A DNA stretch of 64,000 bases from Miscanthus floridulus (taxonomy: Eukaryota > Streptophyta > Magnoliopsida > Poales > Poaceae): the NCBI RefSeq assembly GCF_019320115.1, contig NC_089585.1, positions 140,601,426 to 140,665,425 of the forward strand. Direction: 5' to 3'. Below the pieces are notes generated by a model that saw nothing but the letters and a program-made list of their open reading frames with translations, was not told the DNA's origin and did no database searches. Both the position numbers and the translations under genes were made by a program. Below are positions 1-10,542 of this stretch, piece after piece. The number at the start of each line of letters is the position of its first letter. Position 1 is the stretch's first letter.

Positions 1-3000
1 GCTAATGGACGGAGGCAGTGGCCTCAACATCCTCTATGTCGGCACCCTCGACGCCATGCGCATCCCCCGGTCGGAGCTCCACCAGGTGAGATCTCCCTTC
101 CATGGGGTGATCCCGAGAGCACGGGCATAACCGTTCGGGCAGATCGACCTACCCATCACATTCGGCAACTGGGCCAACTTCCGCTCAGAGGTCCTCACCT
201 TCGAAGTGGTGGATTTTCTAGGGTCCTACCACACCATCTTGGGGCGGCCATGCTACGCAAAATTCATGGCAATCCCCAACTACACCCACCTCAAGCTGAA
301 GATGCTAGGACTGAATGACGTCATCACCATGAGCAGCACCTTTTTGCATGCCTTCACGTGCGACCGCGAGCACTACGAGCTCACCACTGCGGTCATCAAC
401 TCATCTGAGCTCCGACGGCTCAAGGAATCATCGATCCCGGTAGTCCTAGACTGCAAAAAACCAACCTCCTCGACGGCCTTCCATCCGCTCGAGGAAACCA
501 AGGTGGTGGGAATTGACCCCACTGACCCAACCAAGATAGTTCAGATCAGGACCTAGCTCCCAGCCAAATTGGAATGCGAGCTCGTTGACTTCCTATGCGA
601 TAATCGCGATGTCTTCGCATGGCAGCCTTCTGACATGCTGGGCATACCATAGGAGGTCACCGAGCATGCACTGCACCTCATCTCGGGCACGAAGCCCGTT
701 AAGCAGTGCCTGCATCGCTTCGATGATGAGAGGCACATGGTAATAGGTGAAGAGATTGCTAAACTCCTGGCAGCCAGATTCATCAGAGAGGTTTTCCACT
801 CCGACTGGCTTGCCAATCCCATTCTTGTTAAAAAGAAGACCAGGAAGTGGAGACTGTGCATTGATTATACTGGCCTCAACAAAGTGTGCCCAAAGGATCA
901 CTTTCCTCTGCCATGCATAGACCAAATAGTCGATTCCACCTTGGGTTGTGAGACCATCTCCTTTCTAGATGCCTACTCGGGCTATCACCAGACCACGATG
1001 GAAGAGTTTGATCAGCTTGCAACCTCATTCATCACTCTATATGGTTCATACTGCTACGTAACCATGCCATTTGGCTTGAAGAACGCTGGCGCCACCTACC
1101 AAAGGTGCATGCTACAATGCTTCGCCGTCCAAATCGACCTGCTCGATCAGCCTGATCAAGATGAGCGGCGAAGACCAACGATCACCGTCTATGTTGATGA
1201 CATAGTGGTCAAAACAACCCATACTTGCGACCTGATCACAAACTTGGCCGTAATGTTCGCGAACCTCTGAAGGTTCAACATCAGGCTGAATCCCAAAAAA
1301 TATGTTTTTGTGGTTCTAAAGGAGAAGCCATTAGGATACATTGTGTCTGAGCATGGCATCGAGGCCAACCCTAAAAAAATCACGGTCATCTCCAACATGG
1401 GCCCCATACGCAATGTCAAGGGCATGCAAAGGCTCACCGGTTGTCTGGCTGCCCTAAGTCAGTTCATCTCTTGGCTCGGCGAATGGGGGATCTCACTCTA
1501 CAAGCTCCTCAAAAAGACGGACACTTTCGTCTAGACTGAGGAAGCTTAGCAGGCCCTAGAGAGCCTCAAAGCGTCCCTAACCTTAGCCCCGATCCTCATC
1601 GCTCCCGATCAGGGAGAATCCCTTCTCCTCTACATCGTGGCTAGCAACCATGTGGTAAGCGCCATGCTGGTCGTCGAAAGCAAGGAGCCAGGACATCAAC
1701 TTAAGGTCCAACGGCCCGTTTACTTCATCGGTGAAGTACTCACTAACCCCAAGTTCTGGTAACCCTAGGTGCAGAAACTCCTATACGCCGTGTTGATGGC
1801 TACCTGAAAGCTCCTGCACTACTTCACTAACCACAAAGTCATGTCGTCACTTCATACCCGCTCGGGGACATCATCCGCAACCACGACGTCACGGGACGGA
1901 TCTCTAAGTGGGCACTCGAACTCATGGGCCACGACATGAGGTAATCCCTCATACTGCCATTAAATCTTAGGCTATCGTGGATTTTGTCACCGAATGGATA
2001 GAAGTGCAGCTACCGACCCCGGAAGTCATCCATGAGTTCTGGACAATGTATTTCGATAGGCCCATAATGGCGCTTGGCTCAAGGGCTGGAGTGGTTCTGA
2101 TCTCCCAAGACAGGAGTAGGCGCCACTATGCCATCCGCCTCCACTTTTTAGCCTCAAACAACGCCATGGAGTACGAGGACCAAATCAATGGACTACGCAT
2201 CGCCATCGAGCTTGGTGCTATGCGACTCTACATTCGCGGTGACTCGGAGCTAGTCGTTGATCAGGTCATGAAGGAGTCCTCCTGCAAAAGCCCCCTCAAG
2301 GCAGCATACTGCCAAGAGGTGTGCAAGCTCAACGACAAATTCTAGGGGATCGAGCTACATCACGTCCCCCAAAAGGACAACGATGTCACCGATTTTCTTA
2401 CAAAATTGGCCGCCAAGCGGGATCCATCCCCAAACGGGGTCTTTATCAATGATGTCCATGAGCCGTCCGCCCGCATCCTAGAAGGTTTGGTCTAGACACA
2501 CCCCGATGCCTAGCCGGCGCCCGGGGGCTTGGACCACAATGCCAAGCCAGTGCTCAGGGGCTCCGATCCCAATACCTCCATGACGACGTCACCCGCCAAC
2601 GATGCCGTATTAGCACTCGATCAAACCGACTGGCGAGCACCACTAATCGCATACCTCCACGAGAAGGTTCTCCCACCCAAAAGGACTGAAGCCCGATGGA
2701 GTGCTCGACGCGCCAAGACCTTTGTCGTGCTCAGTGATGAGCTCTACAAACGGAGTTCATGGGTGCTCATGAAGTGCATCCCCACCAACCAGGGGAAGCT
2801 GCTCCTCCTCGAGGTCCATGCTGGGATTTGTAGACACCACATGGGCCTAAGGTTTTTACTGGCCCACTAAGCTATGGGATACAGAGGAGGTCGTCCACAG
2901 GTGTGAAGGGTGCCAGTTCTACGCTCGACAAACCCATTTACCAGCACAGGAGCTCCAAACCATCCCCATCACCTGGTCATTCGCGGTCTAGGGCCTCGAC

Positions 3001-3854
3001 ATGGTGGGACCCCTAAAAAAGGGCCCAGGCGGCTTCACTCACCTACTCGTAGCGGTCAACAAGTTCACCAAGTGGATAGAGGCCAAGCCCATCACCAACA
3101 TCCGCTTGGAAGAGGCAGTCAAATTCTTCCTCAACATCATCTACCGGTTTGGCGTTCCTAACTGTATCATCACTAACCACGAGACTAACTTCACCGAAAA
3201 GAGTTCCTAGACTTCAGTGATGGATATGACATCAGGATTGACTGGGCCTCGGTCAGACATCCATTAACTAATGGTCAGGTCGAGCGTGCCAATGGCATGG
3301 TCCTCCAAGGACTTAAGTCACGCATCATCGACCGACTCAACAAGTACGCCGGGCGAATGGGTTGCAGAGGTCCCAGTAATCCTCTAGAGCCTAAGAATGA
3401 CCCAAACTGATCCACAGGGTTCACACCCTTCTTCTTGGCCTACAGAGCTGAGGCAGTACTACCCTCCGACCTCGACCACGACGCCCCAAGAGTGAAGGCT
3501 TTCGACCACGATCGAGCCATGGAGGCTCAGCAAGACACAGTCGACTTGCTCGAAGAGGCCCATGAGACGACCGTCATCCATTCCACTCGCTACCAATAAA
3601 CCCTGCGTAGGTACCACGAAAGGAAGATCAGGGGGAGGATACTTGAAGTCAGCGATCTCGTACTCCAGAGGACCCAATCAACGAAGGAAAAACACAAACT
3701 CTCTCCACCATGGGAAGGACCCTATATGGTGACCGAAGTAATCCGACCGGGCACCTACCGACTGGAGGACAACAACGGCAACGTTCTCACCAACCCTTGG
3801 AACAATGAACAGCTACGTTGTTTTCCCCCTAAATTTGGTCTTACTGCTTTTTAG
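1..3854 (+). pseudogene. Element A pol (protease-RT-RNaseH-integrase), decayed
   Basis: Sequence begins in the aspartic protease (LMDGGSGLNIL around bases 3-35). The reading frame then passes through the RT fingers (FAWQPSDM near 613), the SFLDAYSGYHQ palm region near 960, and the YVDDIVVK catalytic box near 1190. RNase H is near 2050-2345 and the integrase core is at about 2990-3310, with NGQVERAN near 3270. The GPY-like C-terminal region ends at a TAG at 3852-3854. Breaks: in-frame stops near 128, 554, 650 and 1268 among others, a frame change between about 1534 and 1977, and another between 2870 and 3001. Several stops fit C-to-T or G-to-A change at former CGA, CAG or TGG codons. In life this encoded the replication enzymes; this copy cannot make them. 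Confidence 0.9.
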
Positions 3855-4573
3855 TCAACACTTGCCCCTATAAAGCAGCCCAGCCTGAACACTTTCAGCC
3901 CAGGTCGCTTGGGGGCTCTATGAGGGTATAATACTTTATACTGCCTCTCTTTTTTACTCTCTTTTTTACTGTCACATGGTAAACAACTTTGTCCTCGAAC
4001 GGAAGCACATTCCATTCCTTTGATTGCCCTACGTAACTCTATTCTTACTTCCAACCGAACGCACCTCGCCATGACCTACGGTTAGAAACAGCCAAGCCCC
4101 GTGGGCCATGCCCAGGCTCTCAATAGTGACAGCCTATAGAACTAACGGGCAGGTGCGAAGAAGAAAAGATAAAAACAAAAGTTATGCTAGGATAAAAAAC
4201 AAGGAATGAATAGTGTGGTTCCATCACAAGAACAGAACTGATGGATTCATAGAAACAAAAACTATTCACGCGGTGGCTCACCCACAACTATTACATTTTT
4301 CTAACTACTTCTAATCCAAAAACTACTACGGCCCCTCGATGACATCACCTAATGCCAAAGGAGAAACTATGGTACACGCCACCAGACATGACCACTGCCT
4401 GGTTCTGTTCCCTCGACTTCGACGAGCACAACTGGTACCACAAGGGACCCGCCCGGTTCTGTTCCCTCAACGTCGGCGAGCGTAATGGGTACCTCATGGG
4501 CGTCGCACCCATAGATTCTCAGCAGAGGAACATGGAGCTCCTTACCTTCTCATGCAGTCGAGGTAGCTCCTGG
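3855..4573. other. Element A 3' non-coding region, left part
   Basis: Non-coding stretch between the pol stop and the copia insertion point. It contains a weak direct repeat at about 4396-4480 (the phrase GGTTCTGTTCCCTC occurs twice). I see no convincing gene, promoter or structured RNA. An 85-codon open frame at 4352-4609 crosses into the copia LTR and is not considered coding. Confidence 0.6.
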
Positions 4574-4578
4574 GTAGG

Positions 4579-6559
4579 TGAAAGCTCTAGTTTGATTTTG
4601 GTTAATTGATGAAACCCTAAGTGCTAACCTAGTTTATCAAGTGATTATAAGATATGTAGCACTACTCCAAGTGATGAAGCAATGGCAAAGATCATGACGA
4701 TGGTGATGGCATGGTGATGATCAAATGCTTAAACTTGGAAAAGAAGAAAGAGAAAAACAAAAGGCTCAAGGCAAAGGTACAAATGATAGGAGCCATTTTG
4801 TTTTTGTGATCAAGACACTTAGTGAGTGTGATCACATTTAGGATCGATAGCCGTACTATTGAGAGGGGTGAAACTCACACCGGAATACGATTATCAAAGT
4901 GCCACTAGATGCTCTAACTCATTGCATATGCATTTAGGATCTAGTGGAATGCTAACATCCTTGAAAATGTTTGTGAAAATATGCTAACACATATGCACAA
5001 GGTGATACACTTGGTGGTTGGCACATTTGATCAAGGGTGGTGAAGTTTGGGAGCAAGAGTAAGGAACTCCACCGATGGAGTGTCCGCCTGTAGAGTGCGG
5101 ACAGTCCGACAGTGCCACCGGCGCCCTAGACAGAAAAATTGGAGGTCACTATAAGTAACCGGACGCTGGCCTTGGTTGGACCGGAGCGTCCGGTCAGTGG
5201 CAGCAGAGGCGCGTGTTTTGGTCTTCGACCAGATGCTGGCACTAAAAGCGACCGGACGCTGGCAGGATGCGTCCGGTCAGTGCTGACGTACACTGACGTA
5301 GGGCGTATAGAAGAGAAGTTGAGTGACCGGACGCTGGGTGAGTCCAGTCGAGCATGACCGGACGCGTCCGGTCGTGAAATCTCACGTTTGGAACCTTACT
5401 GGAAATGACCGGACGCTGAGATCCAGCGTCCGGTCACTTTGTAACTGACGCGTCCGGTCATATCATGACCATTGTGATCAGACAACTCCTATTGAATGCA
5501 GGATGACACGTGGCTTACATTGGTTGACCGGACGCTGGGTCTAGAGTCCGGTCAATCTGACCGAAGCGTCCGGTCAGCCCGCAGTGTGCCCAGTGAAGGG
5601 ATATAACAGCTCTATTTCATGGGGCTTCTATTTAAGCCCCATGGCCGGCTCAAGCTCATTCTCTTGCACATTTTCATTGACATAGCAACCTTGTGAGCTT
5701 AGCCAAAGTCCTCCTACTCATCTCCATCATTGATTCATCATCTTTGTGAGATTGGGAGAGAATCCAAGTGCATTGCTTGAGTGATTGCATCTAGAGGCAC
5801 TTGGTATTCGTGTTGCGCTGCGGATTTCGCTTGTTACTCTTGGTGGTTGCCACCACCTAGACGGCTCGGTGCAGCGGTGGAGGATCGGCATGAGTTGGTG
5901 ATTGTTCGTGGCCGTCTCCGGTGATTGTGAGGGGAGTTGTACCTTCCCCGGCGGAGCGCCGAAAGGTAACTCTAGTAAATTGCTTGTGTCATTGAGTTAC
6001 CTCACTTGTGGATTTGTTCTTCCGGCGTCCTATTGTGTGGACGAGGTTTGTGAAACACCTCTTAGCCACCAAACCACCAAGTGTTGGTCGACACAACGGG
6101 GATGTAGCGTGTTGGCAAGCATGTGAACCTCGAGAGAAAATCGGTTGTCTCTTGTCATTTGCATTCTCCTGGTGATTGGCTTAATCTTCATATTATGATT
6201 GGTTCATCCCCTATACGGCGGTATAATCACCCTACTCACCTATTTACATTCTTGCAAATTAGTTGATACAAGCTCTTTAGTGTAATTAGAATTGAGAGCT
6301 TGCTTTATTATTGTCATTCATCTAGTTGAGCTCTTTAGAGTAGCAAGATTGAGAGCTCTTAGTGAGTAGTTACATAGCAAGGTTGGGTGCCTAAGTAATC
6401 ATTGCAACTAGAATTATTGGATAGGTGGCTTGCAACCCTTGTAGAGCTAGAGCAAGTTTGCATTACGCTATTTGCCATACTAATCAAATTGCTCTAGTTG
6501 ATTTGTAGATTTTTGAATAGGCTATTCACCCTCCCCTCTAGCCATATTAGGACCTTTCA
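4579..6559 (+). repeat. Element B 5' LTR (1981 bp)
   Basis: Starts TGAAAG, ends CTTTCA; its partner is 21045-23024. Bases 5150-5590 hold a cluster of units reading TGACCGGACGC and its complement GCGTCCGGTCA in alternating orientation, forming many short palindromes. Such palindrome clusters are a described feature of Sirevirus LTRs. No coding is assigned inside; the 72-74 codon open frames here are incidental. Confidence 0.93.
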
Positions 6560-6561
6560 AG

Positions 6562-6578
6562 TGGTATCGGAGCCGTGG
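6562..6578 (+). other. Element B primer-binding site
   Basis: TGGTATCGGAGCCGTGG lies 2 bp downstream of the 5' LTR end. The TGGTATC-GAGC form matches the copia primer site complementary to the 3' end of initiator tRNA-Met, with G for the commoner A at the eighth position. It primes minus-strand DNA synthesis. Confidence 0.85.
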
Positions 6579-6619
6579 TCACTGTTTGATTGAAGGCTTA
6601 ACAACCTCGGTGTCAAATT

Positions 6620-7074
6620 ATGGCTCAAGTTGTGTTCAACCATGTGGGGGGCAAACCACCGTTCTTTGATGGCACATGCTATGATTATTGGAAGAGAAAG
6701 TTGAGGATGTATCTTGGTTCAATCAATGATCAAGTATGGGAAGTGACCGAGAATGACTATGCTATCATTGATCCTGATGATCCCACCAACCAAGATAAGA
6801 TCAACAAGCAATGCAATACAATGGCTCTCAACACTATATACAATGCCATTGATTCCAAGGTGTTTGAGCAAATCAAGGATTGTGAAAGAGCAAATGAGGT
6901 GTGGAAGAGATTGGAGGAAACATATGAAGGCACACCGGCGGTGAAGAGTGCCAAGTTGTATATCCTCAAGGACAAATTGACAAGCTTCAAGATGAAGGAA
7001 GATGAGAGCATTCCGGAGATGTTCTATCGATTGCAAGTAATTGTCAATGACTTGAAGGCTTTGGAAGAGAAGAT
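6620..7074 (+). pseudogene. Element B gag, truncated by Element C insertion
   Basis: An ATG at 6620, 60 bp after the 5' LTR, opens a frame starting MAQVVFNHVGG. It shows the copia gag signature: FDGTCYDYWKRKLRMYL near residues 18-34, and a helical region with ANEVWKRLEETYEG near residues 92-105 (UBN2-like). It breaks at about residue 152 where the LTR of Element C begins. The open frame runs about 17 more codons into that LTR (to a TAG ending at 7129), a chimeric tail. No zinc knuckle or pol follows on the far side of C, so the loss is larger than a simple insertion. In an intact element this protein would form the virus-like particle. Confidence 0.9.
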
Positions 7075-7472
7075 TGTCGATACGGGACCCACAGGATACC
7101 CCGCAAAGGACAGAGAAGATCTAGTCTAACTAGGATTCTTCCCCTGTAATCTTAGTAGTATAACTATTAAGCAATCCTACTAGGATATCTCATTATAAAC
7201 CGACTAGGACTCTGGCCTCCTGACTATATAAAGGAGGGCAGGGCTCCTAAGACCGACGGACGACGATTGTATAACACAACACTTGACAATCAATCCAACG
7301 CAAAGGCCAAGGCCGACTAGACGTAAGGTTATTACTCGATCTACGATCGAGGGCCTGAACCAGGATAAATCGACTGTGTCTTGCGTTAACCATCGAGTTC
7401 GGCACACGCCGAAGCCCGAACATACTGCCCCGGGTACCCCCGTGGCAGGCTATCGGTGGTAAAACATCGACA
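7075..7472 (+). repeat. Element C 5' LTR (398 bp)
   Basis: Starts TGTCGATACGGGACC, ends AAAACATCGACA, and is immediately followed by the primer-binding site. The inverted ends TGTCGAT and ATCGACA are the usual integrase-recognised termini. It contains a TATA box at about 7224-7232. Confidence 0.95.
7224..7232 (+). promoter_or_regulatory. LTR TATA box (CTATATAAA)
   Basis: CTATATAAA followed by GGAGGGCAGGG. The same box and context occurs in the 3' LTR near 20507 and in the LTRs of the mosaic element (for example near 34397), so it is conserved within the family. It would drive the genomic RNA and the gag-pol message. Confidence 0.8.
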
Positions 7473-7474
7473 GC

Positions 7475-7492
7475 TGGCGCGCCAGGTAGGGG
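7475..7492 (+). other. Element C primer-binding site
   Basis: TGGCGCGCCAGGTAGGGG begins 2 bp after the LTR end. Its complement ends in CCA, as a tRNA 3' end must. The identical 18-mer follows the two plus-oriented LTRs of the mosaic (31261 and 34686), linking the families. I do not assign the tRNA species without a tRNA search. Confidence 0.88.
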
Positions 7493-7521
7493 CCTTCGGC
7501 GACTTTGCATCCGAGAACTCG

Positions 7522-9408
7522 ATGGACCTCGACAACATAATCTTCCCGACGGGATCAACTTTCATCTTCGGCTCATGGATCTACGAGGCAGACAACAACG
7601 GCAGGCTTCAAAGTCATCCCCTCGAAGATCCAGACCATCTTAAAGAAGTTCCTATTTCAACAACTGCAACGGATCAGCTCACCGGAAGATTCGCGCAGCT
7701 CACAGTATCCGATTCAAATCAGATTTCACGGCCACTCATATCCGACTCGAATTCAAACATCAAGGCAAAGTTTTATCCGAGTGCTTTCAAGAAACCGAGT
7801 TCTTTTTCGGCAAGATTCCAGAGCACATCCCAAAACAACTCGGATTACCCTCAGAGTTCTTCCAAGAAGTCGAGTTCTTTTCCATTTGGGCTCGACAACA
7901 TGGCAAAATCCTATCAAGGACAGTTCAAAAGATCTTTCAATCCAAGATGCGGGATACCACTGACAGGAGCTCAGGAAGGCCTCGTACTAACAATAACATC
8001 CCAAGACTGCATCATCCACTGGCCGGGTTCTATTCCTGAAGACAGCAGTACCCAACTAGTCGGCACGACGACGACAGCAATTCTACCCTACCAAGAAGGA
8101 GACTCGATTTACGACACCGAGGCACCCGCTAAAGTTATTAGCAACTCCGACAGCATAAAAACTAACGCCAATAACAGAACGACTCATGCGCGAAAAGTAC
8201 TCATGGTTCGACGACCGCGATCACCATTAAATCCCCCAGAAGCACCTGATGTCAGATCATCAGATGAATCAGAATCCAACATATCACCTTTTGCCCAAGG
8301 CTACGACGGAGAAACAGATAGTCAGAAACAAGCTAGAGAAAGAAAAAACAAGTTAAAGCAAGGGCGTCAACACCGTGCTAGACAGCGCAGGGAAGCTTGG
8401 ATAAGATACGAGTCAGAATTGGCTGAGTACGACAAAAGAAAATCGCAACGAGAAATCGAGGGGAGACGCACGGCGAATACACCTTACAATAAGATTCGAG
8501 AAGCATTAGAAGAACTCGAAAAGACTTCACACCCCAGTGAGAAGTATGAACAGCTCCAGGACTTGCTCCGATCGACGATCCCGAAAACGCATGAAGAGAG
8601 AGCTCGATCAAGACTACCCGCAAGATCAATAACCCACAGGCAAGAAGATCAAAATCAAAGGAAATCCGCTTTCGAAAGACTTGGGCCGAGTGGAAGCCAT
8701 GACGAAGGAAGTAGGAAGGAACATAATCAGGGCCACCGATTTGAGCGACCAAGGAAGACTAGGAGTAAGGTACCTACCCAGACAATCTCGCAAGATCATT
8801 CCCGTCAGAACGACAGCTGGCCAGAAGAAGGTGCCGAATCCGAATTCAAAGAAACTAAGACACACGACAGATTCCCCTGTTTCGCGAACAGGCTTGCATT
8901 GGTACGATTACCTCACAAATTCAAACCGTCTAACCACTCCAAGTATGACGGCAAAACTGAACCAAGGCAATGGCTCAGAATATATTCACAATTAATTGAA
9001 CTAGCCGGAGGAGATGACGATATCAAAACCCTGTTCTTTCCCATGGCACTGGAAGCCATGCCTCTCCAATGGTTCGACAAACTGAACCCAGGATCTATCA
9101 GAAATTGGGAGGATTTGCAAAAAGCTTTTTGTGAGAATTTTGCAGGAATCATTACGCATCCAATCACCCATGCAGAATTAAAAGGACTCAGGCAAAAGGG
9201 AGGTGAAAGTCTCAGAAATTATTATCGACGATTCGGCGAACTACGAGCTCAAGTGCATGACATAACCGAACGAGAAGTAATTGAAGCTTTCTCTCACGGA
9301 ATCATGGCTAGGTGGCAATTCCAAGACTTCTGCAAAGAAAATCCGAGAAACAATGAAGAATTCAGACGAACAGTGGAAAAAATGATTACCGCAGAAGAAA
9401 AAACATGA
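7522..9408 (+). CDS. gag: Element C gag polyprotein
   Basis: The first ATG after the primer site in this frame is at 7522 (MDLDNIIF), giving 628 residues to a TGA at 9406-9408. The N-terminal ~250 residues are Ser/Thr-rich and low in obvious homology. Residues about 280-480 are highly charged and rich in Arg, Lys and Glu. Residues about 500-625 carry the retrotransposon gag domain (QWFDKLNPGS, then WEDLQKAFCENFAG, then YYRRFGELRAQV). The product should assemble the particle and package RNA. The frame stays open past the stop, 31 codons on to the next in-frame ATG and then onward to 10539. The TGA is therefore either a read-through or termination point, or a mutation (a C-to-T change of CGA would make it). 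No other stop interrupts gag. Confidence 0.9.
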   Translation: MDLDNIIFPTGSTFIFGSWIYEADNNGRLQSHPLEDPDHLKEVPISTTATDQLTGRFAQLTVSDSNQISRPLISDSNSNIKAKFYPSAFKKPSSFSARFQSTSQNNSDYPQSSSKKSSSFPFGLDNMAKSYQGQFKRSFNPRCGIPLTGAQEGLVLTITSQDCIIHWPGSIPEDSSTQLVGTTTTAILPYQEGDSIYDTEAPAKVISNSDSIKTNANNRTTHARKVLMVRRPRSPLNPPEAPDVRSSDESESNISPFAQGYDGETDSQKQARERKNKLKQGRQHRARQRREAWIRYESELAEYDKRKSQREIEGRRTANTPYNKIREALEELEKTSHPSEKYEQLQDLLRSTIPKTHEERARSRLPARSITHRQEDQNQRKSAFERLGPSGSHDEGSRKEHNQGHRFERPRKTRSKVPTQTISQDHSRQNDSWPEEGAESEFKETKTHDRFPCFANRLALVRLPHKFKPSNHSKYDGKTEPRQWLRIYSQLIELAGGDDDIKTLFFPMALEAMPLQWFDKLNPGSIRNWEDLQKAFCENFAGIITHPITHAELKGLRQKGGESLRNYYRRFGELRAQVHDITEREVIEAFSHGIMARWQFQDFCKENPRNNEEFRRTVEKMITAEEKT

Positions 9409-10542
9409 GAAAGGTTCCCGGACAGAAACAACCAGGACAACTCGGACAAGCAAAATCATCGAAATAGCAGACACCAAGAAAGAAAACGTAGACCAGACAA
9501 TACTGTGGCAATGGCCGACAAATCAAAGAAGTTTACCAAACCCAGAAGATATGATGACATTGAAAACATACGTTGCCCATTGCACCCTAGCGGGAGGCAC
9601 ACCATCGGAAATTGCTATGCTTTCAAAGATCGATACACAAGAAAAGATAGAAAGGAAGACACCAAAGATGACAATCAGAAAAGAGAAGAAGACGACCACG
9701 AGGACAAAGGATTCCAAAAACCTAGAGGAACGGTAGCAGTGATTTTCTCAGGGGCTCCGGATTGTAGAAGCAAACATCAGGAAAAACTAGCACTGCGGAC
9801 CATTATGACAGCAGAACCGGCTACACCAAGATACCTCAATTGGTCACAGTATCCTATCCAATTCACCAGGGAAGACCAATGGACTAGCGTGGGAAACGCA
9901 GGTCATTATCCATTGGTTCTGGATCTGACTATAGCTGGCATGACCGTCACCAAGGTACTAATCGATGGAGGAGCTGGGCTTAACATCATCTTTTCAGAAA
10001 CTCTAAGAAAAATGGGACTACAACTCGCCGGGATGATTACACCAACAAGCACACCTTTTTACGGAATAGTACCCGGCAAAGCAGCCATGCCACTCGGACA
10101 AATTACTTTACCTGTTACCTTTGGAACTCCTTCAAACTACCGAACAGAGTTTATCAAATTCGAAGTCGCCGACTTCGATTCATCATATCATGCAATCCTG
10201 GGACGTCCAGCACTGGCCAAATTCATGGCAATACCACATTATTCGTACTTACTGCTTAAGATGCCAGGACCCCACGGTATCCTTTCTCTTCGAAGCGATT
10301 TAAAACGCGCCTTTGACTGCGACGTTCAGGCGATTCAAATTGCAGCCAAAGCACAAGCTGACAATGGGAGAAAAGAAATAGCCACAATCGCGGCAGAAAC
10401 AAGCCAAGAAGAATTAGAAATACCAGCTAAAAAACCCAGTATCATCGCACCACCAAAGGAAGCCGATGTCAAGCAAATCGACTTAGGCACGGGCGACACC
10501 TCCAAGACAGCAACTATCAGTGCTCACCTCTCGGAAAAATAG
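9409..10542 (+). CDS. Element C protease region (between two in-frame stops)
   Basis: This is an open segment in the same frame as gag, between TGA 9406-9408 and TAG 10540-10542. The first internal ATG is at 9511. A Cys/His cluster (CPLHPSGRHTIGNC, near 9571) looks like the unconventional zinc-knuckle region of Tat gag. It is followed by the aspartic protease with VLIDGGAGLNII at about 9955, Asp at 9964; D-G-G in place of D-T/S-G is characteristic of this lineage. The LGRPALAKFMAIPHYSYL stretch near 10200 is the protease C-terminal flank also seen in Element A. It would process the polyprotein. There is no independent promoter or good start; expression probably depends on bypass of the TGA. 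The closing TAG sits just before the RT linker. Confidence 0.85.
   Translation, partial: ERFPDRNNQDNSDKQNHRNSRHQERKRRPDNTVAMADKSKKFTKPRRYDDIENIRCPLHPSGRHTIGNCYAFKDRYTRKDRKEDTKDDNQKREEDDHEDKGFQKPRGTVAVIFSGAPDCRSKHQEKLALRTIMTAEPATPRYLNWSQYPIQFTREDQWTSVGNAGHYPLVLDLTIAGMTVTKVLIDGGAGLNIIFSETLRKMGLQLAGMITPTSTPFYGIVPGKAAMPLGQITLPVTFGTPSNYRTEFIKFEVADFDSSYHAILGRPALAKFMAIPHYSYLLLKMPGPHGILSLRSDLKRAFDCDVQAIQIAAKAQADNGRKEIATIAAETSQEELEIPAKKPSIIAPPKEADVKQIDLGTGDTSKTATISAHLSEK

Noticed and set aside
7475..7492. tRNA-like sequence
   Set aside because: Only an 18-base complement of a tRNA 3' end; it is a primer-binding site, not a tRNA gene.
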